Part shown: positions 10,165-19,900 of the stretch, one piece after another
Layout: every line of letters starts with the position of its first letter
Numbering within the stretch: the stretch's first letter is position 1
Assembly: GCA_905178155.1 (NCBI GenBank)
Contig: CAJINV010000002.1
Coordinates: forward strand, 5,451,709 to 5,515,708
Source of the DNA: Amoebophrya sp. A120
Taxonomy: Eukaryota; Sar; Dinophyceae; Syndiniales; Amoebophryaceae
Reading direction: 5' to 3'
DNA length: 64,000 bases
Notes under the pieces: generated by a model
Database searches by the model: none
The model's input: the letters and a program-made list of their open reading frames with translations, nothing else
Told to the model about the DNA's origin: nothing
Position numbers and translations under genes: made by a program

Positions 10165-11316
10165 CTGAAAATGAAATTCGACGCTGGTCGATGTCGAGCT
10201 GCTGCAAGAGCAAGGAAGAGGGCACCATCTTCGCATCTTCGCTCCTCCGCTCGAGGAGCGAGGTTGAACTCTCGCACATGTTGCTGTACTTTCTACAGTA
10301 CTCCGCATGGCTACTTCACATGAATTTCGTAACTCGACGCACTCTCGCGCTTGTTTCTCGGACAACATGTAGGTACCAACTTCGTGCAAAAAGTGTGTAG
10401 AAGAAGAAATGGAACAACTGCAGGAAGTATCAACCTATTGAAGTGAAGTGCGCATTATACTGTGATGTGTAGCCAGAATGATGCACTGCTTCGCTTGTAT
10501 TCCATTTCCACCCTGTCGACGTGCAGAAGTTTCTGCATCTTGCAGGAACTCGGGAGAGACATGAAATTGCCTACAGTCGTACTGAGAATCACCAGTATTC
10601 GCATATGCAGGGCGGGAGCTGGTTACACTCCCGCATCGCATAATGTAAATGTATTGCATACTTCTATAAGTACGATGTTCGGCTTCGAATCGCCACAGCG
10701 TAGTGGAAATAATTCTAACCCGCTATCATAGTAGTAAACTAAAGTGATGCTCTCGGTAGAAGTTGTAGTACTACGAAGATGCAATTTCTTCAAACGAAAT
10801 GTACCTTTTTCTTCGGTTGACGTAGAATGGCACTGGTGCTTAATTTTTGCGTAGGTCTTTTGTGCAGTCTCGGTGTCCAGCGCAGTGGCGCTGGTGGTGC
10901 TTCTTGTAGTTTTGCTCGGTCAACAAGAAAATCAATGGCAGAATCAGAAAAAATCAGGCACTGCTTGTTGATGAACTCGGTTTCTGCATTCCTGTACTTT
11001 GCTAGTGTTTGCACTACGTCATGAGACTGACATCACTATTGTCGTGTCGGCCCCGTACTCTCTTTTCCACAGTTCCCGCGATTGATTGTTGACATTTGTT
11101 TCTGTAGTTTAAAGATAATTTTCCGCTCGTTCTTTTTTCGTTTTCCGTACAAACTTTTACCTAAAGAAGTAACTGGGCCTTCCCCCTTGTAAGTACAAAA
11201 AATTAAGATCAATGACCTCTCTCTTATCCCCGTAAAAATATTTGAGAACCGTGGTCCATAATAAACTGCGCCAAGAACATTAATACATACCTGACCACAG
11301 CTCTGCTTCTTTCAAC
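10165..11316. other. Intergenic, no gene seen
   Basis: Short ORFs on both strands, none with a recognisable domain or exon-like composition. The stretch runs from the SPT4 stop to the next gene's ATG. Confidence 0.45.
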
Positions 11317-12021
11317 ATGCCGCTGCAGAATTCGGTGCGGAAGGAGAAGATTTTTATCCGGCGTTGGTACTGCAAAAAATGCCTGGACGCCTCCTACCTA
11401 TCGTTAAACTTCCTTGATCCCCCGCCGAAGCCAATCAAGCGGTACACCATGCCCACACCGGGGCAGGAAGAGGACTTCAAGAACCAGATCCCGATCGTGA
11501 CTGGCCCGAATCCCGTTACTTATGAGAAGGGAAATTCTGGCGCAGCTTTAGGTCGCGGCGAGTAGAGTCAAGTAGTACACTACTTACAAGTAGCTCGAAA
11601 TCATGCATGGATGCCTACCTATCAGAAAACAAAAGGACGACCACCTCGCTCTACCACAACATGTAAATGTTGTATGCTCAGTGATTATAATATCAGAAGC
11701 AGGGCTGGCTCGCATGCTGCTTGGGTCTACCGACTTTAAAACCGCGACCTTTTCTTTCCCTCGCATACCTTTGGCGCGAGCCCAGTCCACGCCACGAGCA
11801 AAAAGTCTGACGTGCCCGCACATGTGGTGGACCCCTCCCCTTCGCTGAGCGCCATGAGCAGCCTGACCGCGACGGAAAAGGCCAAAATGCAGAGGCTCAT
11901 CGACGAGCACCGGGGGAAGCCGGCCTTCTTCTGCTACGGGTGCGAAACGAAGCCGCTGTTTGACGGGGGCCCTGTCCCGGAGATGGGCTTGAAATTTCGT
12001 CCGTACGACAAGCCTTACTGA
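11317..12021 (+). CDS. Small protein with two CxxC motifs (hypothetical)
   Basis: Exon 1 (11317-11561) encodes 81 residues with W17-Y-C19-K-K-C22 and a Pro-rich middle. A second exon-like stretch encodes 'KKSDVPAHVV...KPAFFCYGCETKPLFDGG' and ends TGA at 12021. A GT-AG intron 11562-11798 (237 nt) joins them in frame to about 155 residues, bringing two CxxC pairs (about C19/C22 and C127/C130) into one protein, as in a zinc ribbon or a zinc knuckle pair. Alternatively these are two tiny genes: ORF 1 has its own stop (TAG 11563-11565), and an ATG at 11854 could start a 55-residue protein. The family is not recognised. Confidence 0.45.
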
Positions 12022-12079
12022 AAAAAAAAACAGTGCAGATTATGGCCAGCGAAATCAAGAAAATGAAAAAGAAATACGC

Positions 12080-12622
12080 AGTGTTAAAGTTGTTCTACTA
12101 CGGCGAGATTACTTATACAATATTAATTTCTCAAACCAAGAATGCAGACGGTGCGGGTGCGCAGTGGTATGTTATAATTTGCGCGTGGTCAAGATGTTGC
12201 TCAGGGAGACTTTTTGGAACAATCCGTATCATAAGGAAGTAGATCATTTACGCGACGAGGGTCAATGTCGACCTGGATCGACGTAGTGCAGTGGGTGAAG
12301 ACGAAGAATCAGTGTTAGATCGCAGAAGATCATACGACGCACACATAAATTTGAATCGACGTCGTCGTTGACAACGACATGTCAAAAGATCCTACAATTC
12401 TTCTTGGATCACCGGCCGCAATAGGAAATAAGGAAATCGCTTTCAGTGCTTCTCGTGATCGTGGCAATATAAGATCAACATGAAGGCGATCACTCACCGA
12501 TGATCCTCGATCGCAATTCGGAATGTAAGTGTGACTAACGATGCTCACGCTCAGATCATGTATTCATATCCAGCAGATCGTAGAGTATTCAGCTGGTAAT
12601 AGTTCGTCCAAACGTCGCTATG
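12080..12622. repeat. Diverged direct repeat, copy A
   Basis: Matches 15970-16500 in the same orientation with many substitutions and small indels. Shared blocks include 'TTTCTCAAACCAA', 'CGACCTGGATCG', 'GTCAAAAGATCCTACAA', 'TTGGATCACCGGCCGCAATA', 'AAGATCAACATGAAGGCGA' and 'TCAGATCATGTATTC'. No ORF is preserved between the copies. The two copies bracket the mobile element and the damaged ORF at 14070. Confidence 0.8.
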
Positions 12623-12921
12623 GCTAACTGATTCGTCCAAAACGCAGAAAGTGCAAACAGAATAACACCTCGGTCGAAAGTGCAAGCAGCAAAGTGCTAG
12701 CTACTACTCGCATTGACAACACTTCAATTTCTGTACGATCCTTTTCGCAAAAATATATGTCAAGAAATAAAGTGCACAATTTCAATTTCGAGCAGTAGAA
12801 GCTATTTCATTTTGAATCCTATATAGTGATTATTGGAAGTAGAGCTATTTCATTTTCAATCCTATATCACGAAACTTCTTTTCCTCTTCGCGTTTTCTTT
12901 CTACAAGCTGTCGCTAGCATT
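12623..12921. repeat. Local tandem duplications beside the mobile element
   Basis: 'GCTATTTCATTTTNAATCCTA' occurs twice (about 12800 and 12843), and 'TTTTCTTTCTACA...AGCTGTCGCTA' occurs at about 12891 and again at about 12933. No gene is seen here. Confidence 0.6.
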
Positions 12922-12975
12922 TGTCCTTGTTCATTTTCTTTCTACATCAAGCTGTCGCTATTTCTATTTGGTGAT
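12922..12975. repeat. Left copy of a ~50-bp direct repeat flanking the element
   Basis: 'TGTCCTTGTT(C)ATTTTC...CTGTCGCTATT...TTGGTGAT' is repeated at 14002-14049, immediately on the other side of the truncated element. The left copy has a 6-bp insertion and a C/T difference, so it is not a simple target duplication. Confidence 0.8.
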
Positions 12976-14001
12976 CTGGTAACCAAATGCGTGCGCGCGC
13001 GCGCGCAGAGCGCGCGCCGGCCCACGAAGCCGGCGCGCGCGCTCTGCGCGCTTGCGATATTGCTTAGCAAACGCAGCGCGAAGGCAGTTGCCGTTACCAT
13101 ATAGGGCAACCGCCGGGAGGCGTGAAGGTCAGGGAAATGGCCAGAAATGAAGCGGGAGAAGGGAAAAAAAGCGGACCAGATGGGAAAATGGGCAGGACGT
13201 CAAAAATGTCGCAAAAACGGCAGAAACCAAGCGGGAGGAGGTGAAAAAAGAGCATTTTTGCGGTCTGGCCCACTTAGTATCTGAAAAAAAGACGGAGTAT
13301 TTTTTGGTTCGGCCGCTTGACAGCTGCGTCGGAGCAGCAGTTCCGCGACCTGTCCGGAAGCCTTGAGCCGCTTCGTAAGTGGAAAAAGTTGGAAAAAAAT
13401 GACAAAAAATTGCTTCATAACGTGGGTGGAAGCAATCGGCGGATTTTGTCCAGATCACCCGGGCCACTTGAAAAATGGGAAAAGAAGAAAAATTTCGCAA
13501 AAGCGCAATCCCTCCGCAGGCTTCGAAACTGCCAGTCAGGTGGGGGCGGTGAAAATGTCCGGAGCCCTTCGGCCACCTAAGAACCAGAAAAAAGAGCGAA
13601 AATTGAAAAAAACCGAGAACCCTCGGCAGGCTTACAAACTGGCCGCCAAGGGCGGTCCGGCGGGCGCGTGGTCGCGCCATACCATCGAGATTGTGCAAAA
13701 AAAAACGCACTAGAAGCGGGCGGAGGCATGTCACAAAATCCCCATTTGGCCGGGGTTGTGGGCGCAAATCCTGCACCTCCGCCGCGTCTGAAATGGCCGA
13801 TTTTGGTGGCCCGGAAGGGTTCGCGGGTTTTCGGCCTTCCACATACCTTCCGGGCCAGGGGGCCAGTTTGTCATGCAGGGGGCTAGAAAGGATGCCCCGC
13901 TGCGAGCTAGCAGACGGATTTCGCATTCAATGCTTATCGCAGGAGCCTGCGGGCCGCCGCGGGCGACAGTAGTTGTCCGCGGCCCTTTAGGGCCGCGGGG
14001 A
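12976..14001. mobile_element. GC-rich mobile element, copy 1 (right end missing)
   Basis: Near-identical to 47763-49006. It starts with the same terminal sequence (TGGTAACCAAATGCGTGCG) and a near-perfect GC-rich hairpin (13001-13021 pairing with 13029-13051, loop about 7 nt). It stops abruptly after a CCGCGGCCCTTTAGGGCCGCGG palindrome, so about 220 bp present in copy 2, including the right terminal repeat, are absent. It has one copy of the 109-bp unit that copy 2 carries three times. ORFs on either strand are not conserved between the copies and no transposase is recognisable, so it looks non-autonomous. Confidence 0.8.
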
Positions 14002-14049
14002 TGTCCTTGTTTATTTTCTTTCTACATCAAGCTGTCGCTATTTGGTGAT
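14002..14049. repeat. Right copy of the ~50-bp flanking direct repeat
   Basis: See 12922-12975. It lies 20 bp upstream of the ATG at 14070, so it forms the promoter-proximal sequence of that ORF. Confidence 0.8.
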
Positions 14050-14069
14050 ACTAGAATCTTCGTTGCAAA

Positions 14070-15513
14070 ATGTCCCGTATGAACCGGATCGCTCCGTCCA
14101 GCGTTTTGAGGCTTTTCGGGTGGGTAATACTTTGCCTGTACGCGTCCATGCCCGTACGCGGAGATTTTGTCAGAGAACTCGTTGATTCCGGTTTGAGCTC
14201 GGAACAGATTGAGAAACTCGCGCACCTGCACCAAAACACGAAGCCCCTGCCGGAGGTTTGTTCAGAGTTCGGGGGAAGGCTCTCGCTCATGACGGAATTG
14301 GTCGCCGTGAATGAGAATGTAGAACGTCCACAAGACGAGCAGGCACAGGTCGATCCCTTTTCCATTTCGGAGGACGCGGCTAGCAAAACTGCTTCGGGGT
14401 TTGCGCTGGTGGAAATTCGACCCCGTGGTGGCGTTCGAGCGAAGAAACACATACACTTCGATTTTCTGTATTGTCTCTTCGCCGGACTTGGGTATGATTT
14501 GTTACGTTTTGCATCGGCGGACCCTGATGATATGCCACCGGAAAATGAGTTGTTCTTGACCAGCCGAATTAGTCAGCTCAACAACGGCCGAGATCGCAAG
14601 GCGTTGTGGGAAAATTTTGCCGAGAAGCACCCGGAGACTTTTTCCTGGAAGCTCTATGATCATTTGCTTTCACTTTTTACAGTCGACATCTGGCCGATGA
14701 TCACCGCCGGCGTGCGGGGGTACATAACAGCTCTGCAGCAGATACAAGAGAGAGACGCGGGCCCTCGTCGCGAAGGCGCAACGCCGATGGCGTGCAGTTT
14801 TGTGTGGCGGGCAAGTTTGCGTCTTGAGATGCGGGAGGGCTATTATCCCTCGTGGCACATCGACCATGGCGCAGGCGATGCTATCCGCTTCTCGATCCCG
14901 CTGTTTGGCGCCCCGACCGAAATTAAATCGAAACCTTTGGTATACGACGACGCGGGCACTGCAAGAAAGCTAGAGTCAGGAAAGACCAAGGACGGCACTG
15001 GCTATTGGGGTGGTGGAGTGCGCCGGCGCGTGTGAAAGGCCGCAGAGGTGGGCGAGGTGACCCAGACTCGGCGTGCTTCCGAGCCTGTCGTGCATGATTT
15101 TTTGAAATTTGGTGAAAGGCTTCACCAAATATCGCACCAGAAGAAAACGGCAACGAAAGCGGCCGTGCGCGGAAGATCGAAATCTGTGCCAACGAAAGCG
15201 GCCGTGCGACGAAAGCGACCGGCCTCACGTCGGGGTCGAAGTCTGTCGCCGAGTGCTAGTTTGGATACGGATGAGCTGCAACTCTTGGGGCTCATGTGGC
15301 AAAACGGGCGCGTTCGTCACCGTAGCCCGACCGAGGAGGACGTGCAGGCTTGGACGCCACCGGGGGCTGAACCGAGTCGATTTGCGCTGTTTGTAGACCA
15401 GGATCGTCGCATCTACGGTTAATCCTCAGTTCGGATGACAATTATTCATCCCACAAGGGCGAAGTCAAGCTGATTGAAATTCACGGCCGCGGGTGGACCA
15501 TCACGCTTTGAGG
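14070..15513 (+). pseudogene. Secreted-type ORF with an in-frame stop and a frameshift
   Basis: From ATG 14070 a 321-codon frame begins with a signal-peptide-like stretch ('LRLFGWVILCLYASMPVRG'). It contains 'YYPSWHIDHGAGDAIRFSIP', where H-x-D followed by a beta-rich run recalls the metal-binding motif of double-stranded beta-helix oxygenases, but no second metal histidine can be assigned, so the family is unproven. TGA at 15033-15035 interrupts the frame; the same frame then stays open to TAA at 15420-15422. A shift of frame there continues into 'SSDDNYSSHKGEVKLIEIHG' and a stop at 15513. Two lesions in a row suggest a decaying gene or assembly errors. Readthrough cannot be excluded. It lies inside the repeat-bracketed island, beside the truncated element. 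Confidence 0.55.
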
Positions 15514-15969
15514 ACAAACTAAGTAAGTGAAACAAGGTGAGGTCAAAGTGTTCGATTTGGTGGATGCAGAGACAAATGGCAAGTAAGTGGCATATGCGGG
15601 GTCTAATCATCTACTATCTGACCAATGTTCATCTGGGTATTCGAATTATGTGTACGACGTGCGGACCTACATCAAATCGACGCTCTGTGCTGCTAGAGTT
15701 TTCGCGGAATGCGGAGGCTGTTGTATGACAAATTCGAATTTTAACTGGTTACGTAATAAAAGCAAAACGTGTAGTGCCTGAATTGTTTAGCTGTGCGATA
15801 TATGTATTTCGGTGCTGCCCTGCAGGCTCCGACCATATTAAATTTATCTTCTCTACGTCACCTCGGGGTCGCGCATTTACAAAGAACCGGCTTCCGTCTT
15901 GTGCTAAAAGCTAAAGATGCAACGGCACGCAAGCCAAACTGCACGAGAAACAAAGACATGCCACAGGCA
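15514..15969. other. Non-coding or gene remnant, unresolved
   Basis: Directly after the damaged ORF. A short frame around 15540-15590 ('EVKVFDLVDAETNGK', followed by a GTAAGT) resembles 'EVKLIEIHGRGW' upstream and could be another exon or a duplicated remnant. Nothing else is recognisable. Confidence 0.3.
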
Positions 15970-16500
15970 AGACTCTCGAGAAACTCTACTACGAGGTTTG
16001 CAGTATTGATTTCTCAAACCAATGAAGACGATGCGTAGTGGTATATGCGCGTGGTCGAGATGTGGCTCTATGTATATGAGGCTTATCGAACACTACGTAT
16101 ATAAGGTGTAATGCGATCATCTAGTACGAAGGTCAAAGTCAATGTCCTCGACCTGGATCGTAGTGCAGAGGGTGAAGAAGAAGAAGAAGCACTGTTTTTA
16201 GACGGAACAAGATCATAGAAACGACACACACAGAACTAGTCGTATTCGACAAGGACATGATGTCAAAAGATCCTACAAATCGAAATCTCTTTGGATCACC
16301 GGCCGCAATAAGAAAATCGTTTTCGATTCTTCTTCTCGTGATCGTGGGAATCTAAGATCAACATGAAGGCGAGGAACACGATGTTGATCATCGATCGCAA
16401 AGGAATGTAAGTGTTACTCACGGCGCTCCACCAGCTCAGATCATGTATTCCTATCCAATAAATCGTAGAGTATAATGCACCTGCTAGACGCTATGGCAGA
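15970..16500. repeat. Diverged direct repeat, copy B
   Basis: Partner of 12080-12622; see the shared blocks listed there. Copy B has a GAA trinucleotide run near 16175 that copy A lacks. Confidence 0.8.
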
Positions 16501-16988
16501 CACTGGTTCGAAAGCGTCAACGTGAAATCAAGATCCGGTTCGATATTGCCAGAAGATCATTGTCCGTGAAGGAGCCGCAAAAGTGAAGCAGAAAATGCCT
16601 AGTTGCACGAGACGGCTCGTCCTCGTCTAGGCAAGCTGTCTCGGATAAATTCTTGATTTTTGTGAAACCCATTTTTCGTGTAACACCAGAACCAGCACCA
16701 CGCACATATAATGGTCCGTCGTATCTACTGAGACTCTGACACATTATTTTCGCTCCTGACAATATTATTATCATGCCTGGTAGACCTAGACGAGACATTA
16801 GACCTGTTGCGTAGAAGCGACTGCGACTCACCTTTGTATAATCCTGCACACGACGTAGAAATTATGAACAGGAGAGTTTACCACTTCAACATCAGTGTGT
16901 ATCATGGATTGCAGAAGCACCAGCCCGAGCTGATAGTATAGTTTACTATCGTGAAGACCTCCAGGAAATATAAAAACGCTGTGCAACC
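16501..16988. other. Upstream region of UTP20, no feature recognised
   Basis: About 490 bp of non-coding sequence before the UTP20 start. No promoter element can be named; dinoflagellate-type promoters have no reliable TATA consensus. Confidence 0.4.
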
Positions 16989-19900
16989 ATGGCGGGCAAA
17001 ACGAAAAAGAAGGCGAACAAGCAGAGGGCCGCCTCGCTGGCCAAGAAAAACCAGGAACAGGCCCAAGGACACCGCAAGCAAGACGAGGCCGAGTACGCCA
17101 AGAAGTCGGGCGCAACAAGGTTCAAATCTTTCCACGAGCGGGTGCGGAGCAGCAACGTGCAAACGACGCGGGAGTTCCTGGAGAGTACTTTTGCCAAGCA
17201 GGCGCACGAGGCCAAGCAGCACTGGGGCCCGAGCACACGAGTCTTTCACGTCAGGAATGCAGAAGACGACGCAGACGGTGGCGTGGGCGAGGAGTTATTC
17301 GATACTGATCAAGTAGACGACGATGGGAACAATTTTACGACACTGCCAGAACCCGCCGGCGGCTACACAAGTAGGGCAGGAGGACCACACGTGGATTATT
17401 TGCACAATGATAAAGAAGACCCGCTCGATATTACTACCCCAGAAGGGAAGAAGATCACTATCGAGCGGATCCTGGAGGCCGAAACGCACTTTGCGGAGAC
17501 GCTGCAGCGCTATGCCTTCAGCTGTCGAGTGTTGAAATGGTCGAAGATTGTGTCGCGGATCAGGCGGATACTGTGCGTGAACAATGGCCAGCAGGATAAA
17601 AACGAGAGAACATCCAACAAACTGGTGACGGGGTCCCTGCCGCAGCTGCTGCTCATGCAGAAGGAGCTGGTGGAAGCCATTCTTGGCTTCGACGAGCCAG
17701 TAGTTTCCCTACAAGAGACGAAAAATGCCACCTCGAATTCTTGTGGGTCAAAAAACTATGAGCATTTAGAGCCTGTTTGTCGGTTACTCTCCGCGTTGAC
17801 GCAGGACCTGCGACAGGATTTTCTCGCCTCCGGCTCCTTTCTGAAGTGTCTGGAGAAGCTGATGCCACTGTCCGTCGTTATCACGCAGAGTTTTTCCAAC
17901 CATGAAACCGAGTCGGCGGCCACGGCGATCGCGGAAATCTTCCGCTTCTGCAACAGCGGATTCAAGTACCTGCATAAAGGGATCGACATGCGGTCGCTAG
18001 TGGATGTTGCACAAGTAGAAGAACCAATTTGCAGTGGTGCAGGAAAAAATAAATCGAGTGAGGTAGAAGAAGATGGAGCTAAAGCAGAAGTACAACAAGA
18101 TCCGAAGAATGAGACCCCGCCCCGTTCATCCCAGTCATTTTCCGCCCTACTCCAAGCCTGTCTCCCGGCAATGAAGACCGCGATGCTGCGACAGCCCTTG
18201 GGCGAGTGTTTCGCTTTGCTGATCACGAAGAAAATGGCTAATTATGCAGCGAACCGTGTCGCCGACGAGGAAGCCGAGAGCGGCAGCTTCGTCACGACCA
18301 TGTGTGGCCACTTTGCGGCGCTTCTGCGGAAGCAGCAGCAGACGCTTGGCCGGCAGGTAGACAAAACGAATCACGTGATCGTCGACACACTGTCTATCGC
18401 CTTTTTCGAGTCTGCTCGCTCCGTCGACGGCCAATTCCGGTTGCAGGCGCAAATGTTGTTGCGGGAATTGGTAGAGGGGATGAAGACGTCGAAGGGCAGC
18501 TTCACCACCAAGAAGATGGTGGACGAGGACGACAACACTTCCTTACAAGAAACCACCCGAAAGTCCCTGCAATTTTACGTGGCCAAAATCCTGATCCAGC
18601 GCTTTTTTGAGTACAGCGAGGCAAGTTTTTTCTCCACGGACAGCGACGCGTCGCCGCTTGGCGCAGAGCTAGTGGCGGCGGTTTTTGAAGATGGCGAGGG
18701 AGAAAATAGCGATGCTCCTAATGATAAACCTGACTCCAAACTCCTGTTATGGTTCTTGGACACGATTCAGGCGTGCTACCGTAGTTTCTTCACTAAGGGC
18801 AAATATGCAGACGGGAAGAAAGTACCGAAAGAAGCACGGAGATTCCTCGCGGAAGTAGCGCAAAAGTGCGGGAAGGCGATTTTTTCGAATGGAATGTCCG
18901 CGGTCGCGTCCGCTTCCAACAGAAGTTTTCCTGCCGACGCTATGGACGTGGAGGACTTGGTCGATGACAGTAGAAATCGAAACGATATTGCAGAAGAAGA
19001 AGAAGATCTTCGCTGGGCCTTGCACTATCCACCAAAGGGGCTCGTGCCTCTCTGTGAAGATGCAGACAGCCGAAACGAAGAGGACCCACTTCCTTACTTC
19101 GAGCGTAGCCTGAGGTCCACCCATTTTCCGAAATTTCTGATCCGCTCGCTCTTCTACGGCTTCGGCGCCGAAATCGACGAAGTCCTAGTGCCTTCCCTTA
19201 AGACAAAACAAACCGCGGTTAGGTTCATCCAGTTGATGCAAGAAGAAATGGAATTTGAGAGGGAGCAAGGCTCTGGTACCGCCTTCCAGCGGCTGTTCGT
19301 CTCGCCCGATGCTGGCAAGACGTCGAAGTTCCAGGAATTCCTCCCTCTAACCCAGACGCGAACCGGGCGGACCGTGCTCAGCAAGTGCGTGTTGCTTATT
19401 TTAGCGACCGTTGGTCGGGCACCAGCAGAGGGAGAGCGAGCGTCTTGTGGTCCCTTGTTGAGCCACACCGACTACAACTGCCTGCTGTTCTGCCTGCAAA
19501 ATCTCGCGCTGACCATGCCGGTGGTTGCAAGGAGTGAGGGACTGTCAAAGGAAGACCTGGGTGGGGGTCTCGACGTGGGCCAGAGAATCGTCGTGGATGC
19601 CTTGGACAAGTTTATGCGGACGAATTACACGTCGCTATCCGGGTCGAAAACCGGGACGAGTTCTGCTTTTGAGGTACCTGGAGATGTATCCACGACGACG
19701 TCCTCGCGGAGCAACCTGCACTACGAGTGCTACTTGCTATACAAAAAGCACTTTGCCGCGTTCTCTACTGCCTCCTGCAATAGCGTCCTCGACAGCGAGC
19801 AGGACCGTACCAAAGCAAACGTTTTCTGGACCGAGTTTGTATCCTGTGCAAAAGTATCGTACTCGTACAAATGCAAGTCTTGCATTACAAATCTTGTTTC

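Noticed and set aside
12985-13060. GC-rich hairpin block as a structural RNA gene or CRISPR repeat
   Set aside because: Only two copies exist, as part of a larger duplicated element; there is no repeat-spacer pattern.
13129-13926. 265-codon minus-strand ORF in the mobile element, considered as a transposase
   Set aside because: Frame is not conserved in the second copy, and no catalytic motif or DNA-binding domain is visible.
15033-15035. TGA as a selenocysteine codon
   Set aside because: No SECIS-like hairpin recognised and no Cys-homologue context; a frameshift follows, so damage is simpler.
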